Below, piece after piece: positions 1 through 8,629 of a stretch of DNA of 64,000 bases; within the stretch, counting starts at the first letter, position 1; the number at the start of each line of letters is the position of its first letter. This DNA is from a virus, in the IMG/VR virus record IMGVR_UViG_3300044630_002618, positions 27,404-91,403 of that record; one strand, 5' to 3'. The notes under the pieces were generated by a model, which was given only the letters and a program-made list of their open reading frames with translations, was not told the DNA's origin and did no database searches. Position numbers and translations under genes: made by a program.

Positions 1-49
1 CTAAGTTGTACCACTGGTTTGTTGTATAAGACTCATTTGCCCGTGCCAT
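1..49 (-). CDS. Partial tail/baseplate gene, start only
   Basis: The start ATG (47-49) overlaps the TAA of the tape-measure gene as TAATG, which suggests coupled translation. Only 16 codons lie in the window (MARANESYTTNQWYNL). The position directly downstream of the tape measure suggests a tail or baseplate protein, but nothing in the short sequence shows a function. Confidence 0.6.
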   Translation of the reverse strand, partial: MARANESYTTNQWYNL

Positions 50-2748
50 TATGCGTTCCTCATATTCCTTAATCGCATTTCGCGCTCAATAATCATTGTT
101 ACCTCACGAGCAATAATCTGTGCGTCAGCCTGCGGATTATCACTTCCGTTTACATTAATAACTGGGGCAATATTAAAAGTTGCACCAGTTGTTAAAGTAG
201 AAACACTCATACCACTACCTCGTGATGAGGTGCGGAGGTCAGGGTCACCTGTATCACTAAATCCTGCATTTATAACTGCCTGACGAGCCGCCTCAGGGTT
301 AGTGCTATATAAAGCGTCTTTACCCTTATATGGACCCCACGCATAGAAGTCTTTACCGCCAGACATTTGGAAGGCGGCTTTCATGTTTATCGCTGGGTCA
401 TATAATTCTTCATTACTAGAAAGACCAAATTGCTTAAGTCGTGATGGTCCAAGAGCGCCGATCATGTTGATCTGCATGAGGCCGTACGACAAATCTTTAG
501 TAGAGGCATTAGGGTTATACGACCCCGCATTCCACCTACTCTCACGGTAAGCAATAGCCACTGCTTTAACTAGGTTTTCACCACGGAAACCAGCGTTGTA
601 TGCATATCGTGCTACATCTTCACCAGTTAGTTGACCACCAGACTTAGTAGGCATAGTGGATGAACCAACACCACCTCGGCGCCGCGGGCTACCTTTTCCA
701 CCACTTAAACCAGTAGAACCAAGAAATCCACTTGCTCGGAACGCAGAGATAGCATCAGCCATGCTCATACCCGCAAAAGATGCAGTAGTTACGCCTGCGT
801 TAGTGGTACCACCACCTCCGTAAGCATCATCAGTGTGTTCAGTTCTTCCAGATGAGACACCTCCTGATGACATTGGCTCACCACCCCAAGGGCGGCCCTG
901 CTTTTCGTATTCAGTACGACCATTAGGAAGTTCCGATGGCTGGACATGCCAAGGCTCCCCCATACTTTCAAAGTGCTTCAAACCAAAGCGGGCGGCATTA
1001 GCGGTAACCCAACTCATGTCACCAGTTAAGTCAGCCGCAAGACCAATTTCGTGCATTGAGCGACCAGGAGGAGCGGCTTGAGCACCACTCACATGCTCCC
1101 AGTAAGAGCCATCCCATTCCCAGTTCTTTTTACCTTCAGCATCCACAGGGCTAGAGGTCTTACGATAACGCGAGCGGAACATAGTTTCTTGGGCGGCTTT
1201 ACTACGGTAACCTGTACCCAATCCAACTTTTCCACCAGATGCGGCAATTAGTTGATCCACACGCTGTTGCATGGTGGGGTGCATTTTCCCTGTGACACCT
1301 GATGTATTTGGATCACCAGTTTTACCCATTGAGGGTAGATTACGACCAGGACCTGGGTCACCAGCAGGACCATCCATAGCACCACCGAATGCAGTTGCAA
1401 GACCACCAAGTATCATTAATGGCACACCAACAGCGGCGCCAACACCAGTGGTAGAAATAGCCGCACCAGCCATCATTGCGGCTGGACCTAATGCCTTAAG
1501 TACACCACCAGTCGCCTTTCGCTGAGGCTTGGTTTCAATAGCCTTACCAACAATTCCTGAAAGCCTATCCTCAAGGTCCCCAAATGCCCGTTCAAGGCTT
1601 TGAGTTGTCTTTTCAAGTTTGGCAAAGTTGTCCTGTTGACGACCATAGAAATCTTCTTCGCGCCCAGTTTTGACGCGCGTGGTTTCTTCAATCTGTGTAG
1701 CGAAGTTGTCTTCAATACCTACAAACTCCCTCTGAGACTTGCTAGAAGGGTCATACATACCCTTGCCACCCTTAGCAGCATACTGCTGGTTTGCCATTGC
1801 ATATTGGATAACTATGTCTTGAGTGGCAGAGTCAATACCCATATCTGCTAAGCGGGAACGCGTATTACTACCTTGCTGTAAGGCACCGCCAGGGTTTCTG
1901 AGATTAGTTAAACCTGATGCTCGCGCTAGGTTTTGGATAACTTCAGTACCACTACGCTGACCACCCCCAGGCATATATAGACTTTGACCAGTCATCATGA
2001 ACATGCGGTTAGTAGTTTGGGCGCTACCTAAACTAGTAAGCATATTAGTAACACCCTCAGCACCGAGGCTGTATCCCGATAGAGCATTTAAGCCCTCAAC
2101 AGTGGATGCATTACCAAGAGCACTAATACCAGTAGATGCCTGCATTCCCATTAGGGCATTAATACCGTTAGTACCGAGGCGGTAGTTAGTTAATGGTTGG
2201 CGGTAAGCATTACGGACACCAGCATTACTGAGACCAGTAATTTGTTGATACATAACTGACATCTTGTCGGCTGATGATGAATATTCATAACCTCGCGCAA
2301 TACGCGAATCCATTGCCGCAACACCAGCACCAACCACATTACCAATAGCCATTGCCGCACTCGTGAATGCTCCACCACGACTTTGTTGCATTATCTCCAT
2401 TGCAGACATGCGGCGATTACCACCACTTGCGGCTGGATCAAGACTGTAGTTAGTGTTACTACTAGTGGTGGATGCTGGACCACTATTAACTAGTACTGGA
2501 TGACCTTGGCTACCCTGAGCAACACCAGTGGTGACACCCCCAATAGCGCCAACATTAATCCCCTTTAGAGCGGCGGCGGCTTTAGTTCCTTTGGCAGTAA
2601 TGGCATCTAATGATCTAGCAACACCAGCAAGAGCAACCGACAATGAAGTTGCCTCCCGTGTCATCTTTGCAAGACGACTTCCTCCGCCAGTGATTGGGGT
2701 AGGGGTAGCGCCATTTCCTGCTATGTTTGGTTCATTTGGCGGTGCCAT
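49..2748 (-). CDS. Tape measure / tail lysin with M15 peptidase and transglycosylase domains
   Basis: This 899-aa protein lies after sheath, tube and chaperone genes, where the tape measure is expected; that protein sets tail length and fills the tube. The N-terminus (about 20-180) is Ala/Gly-rich and helical. Around residues 490-620 is an M15 (VanY-type) D,D-peptidase with the zinc motif SMHEIGLAADL and a later EPWHVQ. Around 715-820 is a goose-lysozyme/SLT-type domain with a catalytic Glu in AYRESRW and the motif YGLMQIN. Both domains would open host peptidoglycan during entry. The short C-terminal end is charged. Start: ATG 2748 follows a good GGAGGG site. A virion-associated lysin or hub with a separate tape measure elsewhere is possible, since 899 aa would give a fairly short tail. 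Confidence 0.8.
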   Translation of the reverse strand: MAPPNEPNIAGNGATPTPITGGGSRLAKMTREATSLSVALAGVARSLDAITAKGTKAAAALKGINVGAIGGVTTGVAQGSQGHPVLVNSGPASTTSSNTNYSLDPAASGGNRRMSAMEIMQQSRGGAFTSAAMAIGNVVGAGVAAMDSRIARGYEYSSSADKMSVMYQQITGLSNAGVRNAYRQPLTNYRLGTNGINALMGMQASTGISALGNASTVEGLNALSGYSLGAEGVTNMLTSLGSAQTTNRMFMMTGQSLYMPGGGQRSGTEVIQNLARASGLTNLRNPGGALQQGSNTRSRLADMGIDSATQDIVIQYAMANQQYAAKGGKGMYDPSSKSQREFVGIEDNFATQIEETTRVKTGREEDFYGRQQDNFAKLEKTTQSLERAFGDLEDRLSGIVGKAIETKPQRKATGGVLKALGPAAMMAGAAISTTGVGAAVGVPLMILGGLATAFGGAMDGPAGDPGPGRNLPSMGKTGDPNTSGVTGKMHPTMQQRVDQLIAASGGKVGLGTGYRSKAAQETMFRSRYRKTSSPVDAEGKKNWEWDGSYWEHVSGAQAAPPGRSMHEIGLAADLTGDMSWVTANAARFGLKHFESMGEPWHVQPSELPNGRTEYEKQGRPWGGEPMSSGGVSSGRTEHTDDAYGGGGTTNAGVTTASFAGMSMADAISAFRASGFLGSTGLSGGKGSPRRRGGVGSSTMPTKSGGQLTGEDVARYAYNAGFRGENLVKAVAIAYRESRWNAGSYNPNASTKDLSYGLMQINMIGALGPSRLKQFGLSSNEELYDPAINMKAAFQMSGGKDFYAWGPYKGKDALYSTNPEAARQAVINAGFSDTGDPDLRTSSRGSGMSVSTLTTGATFNIAPVINVNGSDNPQADAQIIAREVTMIIEREMRLRNMRNA

Positions 2749-2750
2749 GA

Positions 2751-2894
2751 CTACCCTCCATTACTTTGCCACCGTGCTAACTTTCCCCAGAACAGCCGTT
2801 CTCTGACGGGCATGTTCTTTACCTCATTTAAAGAAAATCCTTTGTAGACAGTGGCTATGGAGTTGTATTCCCAGTATATATTATCAATATTAAC
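2751..2894 (-). CDS. Probable frameshifted extension of the tail assembly chaperone
   Basis: The +1 frame after the stop of the upstream gene is open from GTT (2894) to TAG (2751), just before the tape-measure ATG. It encodes about 47 residues, including YWEYNSIATVYKGFSLNEVK and MPVRERLFWGKLARW, which look like a real protein. No ATG or ribosome site is available; a TTG at 2912 is the only in-frame initiator. It is best explained as a +1 (or -2) programmed frameshift product of the 2890-3663 gene, as is known for tail assembly chaperones upstream of tape-measure genes. The shift site is not certain. Confidence 0.6.
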   Translation of the reverse strand, partial: VNIDNIYWEYNSIATVYKGFSLNEVKNMPVRERLFWGKLARWQSNGG

Positions 2895-3663
2895 CGAATA
2901 AAAGTGAGACCCAGTCAAACATCAATGTAATCTCCTCATTACAGTGTCCGCACGGGGCATTCACCTCCCGAGGACTCGGGCCTACTTTGGCGTTGAATAC
3001 TGCACTGATAATGGTAGAACGATCTGCAATGCTTAGATTTCGTGCCCATTGTTCTTTATTAGTAACATCAATCTGAGCGCAACGGGCGATCATCATGGTG
3101 TTTTGTTGCGCTGTATTTTTACCTGAACGACCAATCTTGGCGCTGTCATCTGAGTTGGGGTGATTCAAGTTAAGTGTTGAACCATCCCTGAGGATAACTT
3201 TGATTTGCTTGCGGACTGACTCTTGATCTCCCTCAATTGGGAAGTCAGAGTTCAGGTCAATAAGTAAATCGTTTGATTGATTGCAATGTGGGCACGAAAC
3301 TTTGAATTCTCGCGTTTCGCCGTATGTAGCGCGAATAACTGCCAAGAATAGTAAGTCACGATCTCCAATAATCAACTCGTTAAGAACTACTGGAGTTTGC
3401 TTAATTGAGATATCACCAATTGATACAACAACGCGCTTCAACAAGGCAAGTACATACTCACCATAGTTAGAAGTTGTTCGGGCTTCCATGCTGGAAAGGA
3501 ATTCTTCATCCTCACCAGTCATCTCCCGGACGATTGCATTTGTAACCCAATCACTTCCTATTTTAATTCCACGAATAAGTTCAACACCCGTATTGGGTGG
3601 CTTAGGCATGGTTGGCGCGCTCTCCATAGAGATAGCGTCAAAACTCTGGACATTTGTTGTCAT
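2890..3663 (-). CDS. T4 gp26-like baseplate / tail assembly chaperone
   Basis: The 257-aa protein resembles the T4 gp26-like baseplate family found between the tube and tape-measure genes of many myophages. It carries two Cys pairs, SCPHCNQSN near residue 125 and APCGHCNEE near 238, each inside a beta-rich segment and probably a zinc ribbon. The family is thought to act during baseplate or tape-measure assembly. Start: ATG 3663 has an AAGGAG site. The C-terminus ends LLFG, exactly where the +1-frame extension (2751-2894) begins. Confidence 0.7.
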   Translation of the reverse strand: MTTNVQSFDAISMESAPTMPKPPNTGVELIRGIKIGSDWVTNAIVREMTGEDEEFLSSMEARTTSNYGEYVLALLKRVVVSIGDISIKQTPVVLNELIIGDRDLLFLAVIRATYGETREFKVSCPHCNQSNDLLIDLNSDFPIEGDQESVRKQIKVILRDGSTLNLNHPNSDDSAKIGRSGKNTAQQNTMMIARCAQIDVTNKEQWARNLSIADRSTIISAVFNAKVGPSPREVNAPCGHCNEEITLMFDWVSLLFG

Positions 3664-3715
3664 GTAATGCTCCTTGTTAGGTACTCATAATATACACCCT
3701 AATGAGTGTTATGTA

Positions 3716-4366
3716 TCAGACTGCGACTGGGGTTGTGGTTGGGGTTGAAGTTGCGGGTTCGTTAGTTGGATTCCAGTTAATTTCAAAACCTTCATGGTTA
3801 ACCGTCATCTGCTGGATCATGATTGAACTATTACCAGCGTTGAGGTCACCTAATGCATAGCCAGCGGGCCATGCATTATAGATTGTGAATTCAAGTTTCT
3901 TATTACCAGGAGAGATAACACGACCCAATGACCCTGGGTCCTGTGAATAACCCGCATTACCAGAACTATCTGCTGCTGCTGCTGTGAATGGGTGGTCATA
4001 AACAGTAACAATAATGTTACAACGGTAATCATTACGGCTACCAGTACTACCAGCATCATCAGCAAGAGCACCTTGAGTCCAAGAATGCATGAATTGCTGC
4101 CAGCGCCACAATTGGTCTTGTCCTTCAAACACGCCACGACTGAAGGTAATGGGGTTAAAGTCTGACTGACCAATCATCTTGTGTGGATGGGTATTCATAC
4201 CACCTTCACGATAAGGGATCATTTCGTTAGTAACGCTTAGTCCAGTAACAACGGCAAAACCAAGATTACCAATGTTCGGGGTAGCATCTTCCAAAATCCC
4301 CGTTGGGACAATCTTTACCGTGAACTTAAAGTCACGCAATGGATCGGTACGAGTTAATACTGCCAT
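3716..4366 (-). CDS. Tail tube protein (T4 gp19-like)
   Basis: A 216-aa tail tube subunit of the T4 gp19 family. The N-terminal DPLRDFKFTVKI strand, the FAVVTGLSVTNEMIPYREGG segment and the later VNHEGFEI strand are typical. It would polymerise into the inner tube inside the sheath. The C-terminus is a short Thr/Pro tail (STPTTTPVAV). Start: ATG 4366 with AAGGAG. It sits 8 nt downstream of the sheath gene, the usual sheath-tube order in contractile phages. Confidence 0.9.
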   Translation of the reverse strand: MAVLTRTDPLRDFKFTVKIVPTGILEDATPNIGNLGFAVVTGLSVTNEMIPYREGGMNTHPHKMIGQSDFNPITFSRGVFEGQDQLWRWQQFMHSWTQGALADDAGSTGSRNDYRCNIIVTVYDHPFTAAAADSSGNAGYSQDPGSLGRVISPGNKKLEFTIYNAWPAGYALGDLNAGNSSIMIQQMTVNHEGFEINWNPTNEPATSTPTTTPVAV

Positions 4367-4374
4367 GTTTCTCC

Positions 4375-5940
4375 TTAGATAGTTTCAATGGTGGTACTTC
4401 CACCAAGCCATTGACTTACATTAATAACAATAAATTCCGCTGGGTACAACAACGATACACCAATTTGTACATTCACTTGTCCGTTACTAATAGATGTTGC
4501 TGTGTTGTTTGTGGAGTTACATACAACAAAGAATGCCTCGCTCGGGGTACGACCCTTAAGTCCACCCGATCCCCACAAATCAGCCAAAAACTTGTTAAGT
4601 TTTACAGTAATGCTTGACCACAAACGCGAATCGTTGGGTTCAAAGAGAGCAAACTGAGTGAGTTCTTTTGAACCGTTCTTAACATAGTTTAAAGTACGAC
4701 GAACAGGGATGTATTTGTCAGCCTTATTCAAGTTCAAAGTACGAGCACCTTGGATAATAATTCCAGCGCCAGGAACTGCCTTAAAAGTATTAACACCTGA
4801 TTCGTACAACAATCCGACTGTTACTTCTGTGAACGGAGTAACAAGTCCGAGAGCATTACGAACCTCAAGGCTGTAACCTGCGGGAGCCTTAGCAACTGTG
4901 CGCTCTACCTCAGTACGAGCAAACATACCAGCAACTGCACCACCTGGGAATGTGTCACGGATTGCGCCAACACCAGTCTTAGTGGGATCGGTCATCTTCA
5001 ACATTGGGTAATACACTGCGCCATAACCCTGATCAGAGTTATAGGTGTTAGCCACTGCTGAGATACCAACCTGCGTGGTAAGTGACGGGTCTGGGTCAAT
5101 AATCACAAATGAATCACCGCGAGTAGCGGCAACTGCGAGTGCTGACTTGACAATTTCAGAACGGAATTGACCAACTGCGTTAATAATAAGAGGTTCAGGA
5201 ATACTAATCAAATCATTAAAAGCCGTAGAGAATGGGGTGTCCCAATCTGCTGGTGCGGCTGATCCGACAGCGGCAGTACCAGCAGTACCACCAGTAAATG
5301 CTTTATTTAAAGCAAATCCAGCAACGCTCGCTCCTGTGTAAGTAAACCCAGCGGATGCCGATGTCTGTGCGGCAAAATTAGTAAGATTTACATATGCAGA
5401 GTAGTTGTTAACAATAATTGGAGCATAACGGCTACTGTTTGGTGATGGACTGAGTTCATTCCATAATTCAACTTCTACACCATTTAGTTTAACCGACAAG
5501 TTAAATGTTGGGAAGTTATTTGAAGCCACATCTAATGTGGTGGTGCCAGCAGTTGTGGTTAGCGTGATGTCATTACCAAAAGTACCTGGATCAAGCGCCG
5601 TGGCACTAAACAATGAGGCTGACGCAGTAGTGCTATTTGGCTGGTAGTACATAACTGAAGCAGCGGTGGCTTTGACTGCGTTAGCGTAAGTAACGCGAGA
5701 TACATAACAACTACGACCACCATTGGCAAAGAATTGATATACGGCATAACCCAAATCATATAAGGTGTTAAGGTCACCAAATTGATTGGTATATGCGGAC
5801 CATGAGGTAATCAGGGTTGGAGTAAGTGGTCCACGAGGGTTAATACCAACAAAAGCCGCAGTAGCGGTTCCGTTGTCTGCTCGTGCAATTGTCTTTAACG
5901 GAGATTCTGTTACATAGACTCCGGGGCGGGTATAAGCCAT
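4375..5940 (-). CDS. Contractile tail sheath protein
   Basis: A 521-aa sheath subunit. The N-terminal motif YTRPGVYVTESPL is diagnostic of the family, followed by a TAAFVGINPRGP strand. The conserved C-terminal part includes KYIPVRRTLNYV, LFEPNDSRLW and a final strand YPAEFIVINVSQ that would join neighbouring subunits. A middle segment (about 100-260) rich in Ser/Thr/Ala is probably a surface insertion. Contraction drives the tube through the host envelope. Start: ATG 5940 with GGAGGA. Its presence makes this a myovirus. Confidence 0.95.
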   Translation of the reverse strand: MAYTRPGVYVTESPLKTIARADNGTATAAFVGINPRGPLTPTLITSWSAYTNQFGDLNTLYDLGYAVYQFFANGGRSCYVSRVTYANAVKATAASVMYYQPNSTTASASLFSATALDPGTFGNDITLTTTAGTTTLDVASNNFPTFNLSVKLNGVEVELWNELSPSPNSSRYAPIIVNNYSAYVNLTNFAAQTSASAGFTYTGASVAGFALNKAFTGGTAGTAAVGSAAPADWDTPFSTAFNDLISIPEPLIINAVGQFRSEIVKSALAVAATRGDSFVIIDPDPSLTTQVGISAVANTYNSDQGYGAVYYPMLKMTDPTKTGVGAIRDTFPGGAVAGMFARTEVERTVAKAPAGYSLEVRNALGLVTPFTEVTVGLLYESGVNTFKAVPGAGIIIQGARTLNLNKADKYIPVRRTLNYVKNGSKELTQFALFEPNDSRLWSSITVKLNKFLADLWGSGGLKGRTPSEAFFVVCNSTNNTATSISNGQVNVQIGVSLLYPAEFIVINVSQWLGGSTTIETI

Positions 5941-5962
5941 GAGTAATCCTCCAGTGGATTAT

Positions 5963-6643
5963 TTAATAGGTTTCGGTCAGGTTGGAGTTCGTATCAGAAA
6001 TACTACTACTAATTGTGGCAACTCGCTTAGAGGCTACCATACTTGTAGTTGTCATTTCTGCGGACATTTTTAAAGTATACACTTTTCTAAATATCCTCTT
6101 TCGGTAGCCAGCCTCAGGGTCAAGGAGGTCGGCTGTAACCCAATCAAGGAGATCAAATCTGCGGATGGTTCCATCCTCAGGTACATCTATAAAGCCATAA
6201 CGCAAACGAGCGCGACTATGGAGCATTTGAGAACTAAGTTGGCGGTCATGCAATGCAGAGCGGGTGTAAGTAGACACCTGATATAGGATATCTACTGGTA
6301 CAAATTCATTGGTGGCAACCATAGAAGCAGACGCAGCAAATTGTGTAAAATTATAGTGCTCGCTAGGCCAGTATTGAAGAGCGTTTGGCCCCGTATATTG
6401 CAAAGAAGCGGCTCCGCTAGTGGAAGCATATAACTGTACTTCTGAATGCTGACGATCCAAGGCATGAACAATGTCAATCATTTCAATGGTAATAAATGGG
6501 TAGGTTCGCTCTGTGTCACCCTCAGGGTAACGGAAGAACACCTGTACGGGTCGTGCGGCATTCTTATCATCTGTTACGGTCATACCCGAGAAACGGGCCT
6601 TTACAGCGGCATCTTCTGCTAAAAGGAATCCGGGGTTAGTCAT
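5963..6643 (-). CDS. Probable tail completion / terminator protein
   Basis: A 226-aa protein directly upstream of the sheath gene. It contains PVQVFFRYPEGDTERTYPFI and a conserved DILYQVSTYTRSALHDRQL segment, as in phage neck proteins that cap the tail and meet the head. The assignment rests mainly on position between neck and sheath genes. The start ATG overlaps the stop of the upstream gene (TAATG), with GAGG nearby. A T4 gp15-like role is inferred. Confidence 0.5.
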   Translation of the reverse strand: MTNPGFLLAEDAAVKARFSGMTVTDDKNAARPVQVFFRYPEGDTERTYPFITIEMIDIVHALDRQHSEVQLYASTSGAASLQYTGPNALQYWPSEHYNFTQFAASASMVATNEFVPVDILYQVSTYTRSALHDRQLSSQMLHSRARLRYGFIDVPEDGTIRRFDLLDWVTADLLDPEAGYRKRIFRKVYTLKMSAEMTTTSMVASKRVATISSSISDTNSNLTETY

Positions 6644-7050
6644 TACATAACCTCTTCTAGGGCATTGTCTAGGATTTTAGCCAGAATGTCTCCGCTATTT
6701 GCCATTGAACGAACACGCCCACCAGCACCATTATTAGGACCACCATACTCAAGTTCCATGTACTTTTGCTCAATATCAGAGCCACCCTGTACGGAATATG
6801 AAAGTGATTGACCATCCGTAGAGAGTTCAACCGTGAGGTGGGAAGCAATATCAGCCCACTCGGGGTACATACTTAGATTAGAGCGCGCCTCTTTTTCGTA
6901 CTTTTTAATACCGTCCATGACAGCCTTATTAAACTTATTGTTCTTACCATTAAAGAATTCAAACATCTGAACAATTGGATCATCATCAGAGATAGGTATT
7001 AAAGAATCTCTATAAGCCATAGATTTGATGCCAAAGGTATAGAAAGACAT
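6643..7050 (-). CDS. Probable HK97 gp10-like head-tail connector
   Basis: A 135-aa protein in the neck gene group. The segment YMELEYGGPNNGAGGRVRSM resembles the mid-region of HK97 gp10-type tail-completion proteins. The start chosen is ATG 7050 because AAAGGAGGT lies just before it; an earlier in-frame start 27 nt upstream has no site. The helical C-terminus ends LDNALEEVM. Function is inferred from gene order and this weak motif. Confidence 0.45.
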   Translation of the reverse strand: MSFYTFGIKSMAYRDSLIPISDDDPIVQMFEFFNGKNNKFNKAVMDGIKKYEKEARSNLSMYPEWADIASHLTVELSTDGQSLSYSVQGGSDIEQKYMELEYGGPNNGAGGRVRSMANSGDILAKILDNALEEVM

Positions 7051-7113
7051 AACTACCTCCTTTGAGAATCTAGGCAATGTGCATTGAAGACGCGCATCTC
7101 CAATACATGTATT

Positions 7114-7653
7114 TTATCCTAAATTTGCTATTGATGTGGGCCAAGGAAGGTCAGAAATTGAATAAGCCGCGGGACCAGGATCATTAACCATTTCCTGAGA
7201 GATGTAGGTCTCAATACCCTCAACAACGAGCATGACATCATCTCGGGCGCGACCACGGACTCGGTAGGACACCACGCTGAAATAGCGCCCGTCATACTGG
7301 AACATGTCGTTAAGGCGGTTTTGATATTCCCAAGGGGCAGAAATACCAGCGGCTCGGAAGTCATCAATAGATGCCACAAAGTTAGTTAATTGAGTGGGTT
7401 GACGACCCTCAGGAATAGCGCGCTTCTGATCCTCAGATTCCGTAATCATCAAGACAGGAACGACTACACCAGTCTTGTAGCGACGACCGCCATTACCATA
7501 GGTACCTTCGTCGTAAACATCATCGTAGAGGCTGGATGCTGAGGCGCTAGTGCCCAGTGGTACAAACTCATACCATACGATGGCTTCGCCAGCCTGAGAA
7601 TGATATGAGCGGTAATGCTTCCTGATAACGGATAACTCTCTGCGGACATCCAT
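7114..7653 (-). CDS. Neck protein, unknown fold
   Basis: A 179-aa beta-rich protein between the adaptor-like and gp10-like genes, the place of head stoppers in many phages. Visible features are an N-terminal basic helix (RRELSVIRKHYRSYH), a KTGVVVPVLMI strand and a C-terminal VVSYRVRGRARDDVMLVVEG hairpin. No catalytic motif is seen. The start ATG 7653 has no clear ribosome site but lies 5 nt after the previous stop. A head-completion role is inferred only from position. Confidence 0.4.
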   Translation of the reverse strand: MDVRRELSVIRKHYRSYHSQAGEAIVWYEFVPLGTSASASSLYDDVYDEGTYGNGGRRYKTGVVVPVLMITESEDQKRAIPEGRQPTQLTNFVASIDDFRAAGISAPWEYQNRLNDMFQYDGRYFSVVSYRVRGRARDDVMLVVEGIETYISQEMVNDPGPAAYSISDLPWPTSIANLG

Positions 7654-7658
7654 GGCTA

Positions 7659-8459
7659 TCAGTAATACGCGATGTTAGAGAATGATCCAGTAGGAATTGC
7701 GCCGTCAATAAGAACATCCGTACGGAGGTCCTCTTCCTTAGTCTCAGTTTCCACAATACCTGCATCAATGGTGGGCCATAGGCGTTCAGGCATTGTGTAA
7801 TCACCAAGTTCGCGCGGGCGGTACAAGGGAACAAGGTAGTTCGTGGTACGCGAGTTACGGCGAAGGGTGAACACTTCAATACGGTCAAAGCCGATATTAA
7901 GAGCGGCGGCATGTCGCTTGTATTCGCCTTCCCACTGCGCCAGTAATGCTTGCACCATACGGAAACGCTGGCTGGCTGGGATGTGGATTGATTCTGAGGT
8001 CATAACATCAATGTCACGACTGAACTCAGTCATTAGCGCCCAAAGTGCTTCGCAGATCGTGGCAATGCCGATGGCGTTAATAACAACATCAGACATTTCT
8101 TCAAGTTTATATTTTAGGTTAACCGTGTGTTTTTCAACGGCGCGCTGGGCGTAAAAAGAAAGATCATCTGGGGTAACCCATTCATAATAGTAACCCTCAA
8201 CTAACAATGTGGTGCTTGACGACAGGGTGTTAGACAGACGAACAACACCATTACGGGAGTCAATCGTGTATTCGCTGGGAGCCAATGTTGAGGCTGATCC
8301 TGAGCCTGAGTACTTGGCAACCCAAATAGTGCTGGTGTCAATGTTGATATGACCCAACTCATATGTACGCCCTACTACGGGAAAAGATACCTGAAAGAAC
8401 TTCGGGAAATCTCGTAGATAGGTTCTTGCAATTGTTTCAACATCTGTGATGGTTGCCAT
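7659..8459 (-). CDS. Probable head-tail adaptor
   Basis: A 266-aa protein that begins MATITDVETIARTYLRDFPK. A beta-sandwich stretch (YTIDSRNGVVRLS and the following YYYEWVTPDDL) is followed by long helices (AVEKHTVNLKYKLEEM and QALLAQWEGEYKRHAAALN). The mix of a beta domain with a helical bundle fits portal-bound adaptors, but no family could be named. ATG 8459 is preferred; an upstream GTG at 8465 is also in frame. Confidence 0.4.
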   Translation of the reverse strand: MATITDVETIARTYLRDFPKFFQVSFPVVGRTYELGHINIDTSTIWVAKYSGSGSASTLAPSEYTIDSRNGVVRLSNTLSSSTTLLVEGYYYEWVTPDDLSFYAQRAVEKHTVNLKYKLEEMSDVVINAIGIATICEALWALMTEFSRDIDVMTSESIHIPASQRFRMVQALLAQWEGEYKRHAAALNIGFDRIEVFTLRRNSRTTNYLVPLYRPRELGDYTMPERLWPTIDAGIVETETKEEDLRTDVLIDGAIPTGSFSNIAYY

Positions 8460-8473
8460 GAACACCTATCTTA

Positions 8474-8629
8474 CTATTGATCGCCGGAACCTGCTCCCGG
8501 AATTGAGTCTTGGGCGGCCTGATTAACGCCAGGTTGGGTATCACGCAGTCGGTGGACCATAAAACCGCGCTTCAGAATGATCTGCTCCGCGGCAACATTT
8601 TCAATTGGTTCAATAGGCGTATCACTCAT
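8474..8629 (-). CDS. Small hypothetical protein
   Basis: A 51-aa ORF: MSDTPIEPIENVAAEQIILK, then a basic stretch and a Gly/Gln-rich end. Its ATG overlaps the stop of the collar-fibre gene as ATGA, so it is probably translated by coupling. No family recognised. The tight fit between two clear genes supports it being real. Confidence 0.55.
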   Translation of the reverse strand: MSDTPIEPIENVAAEQIILKRGFMVHRLRDTQPGVNQAAQDSIPGAGSGDQ

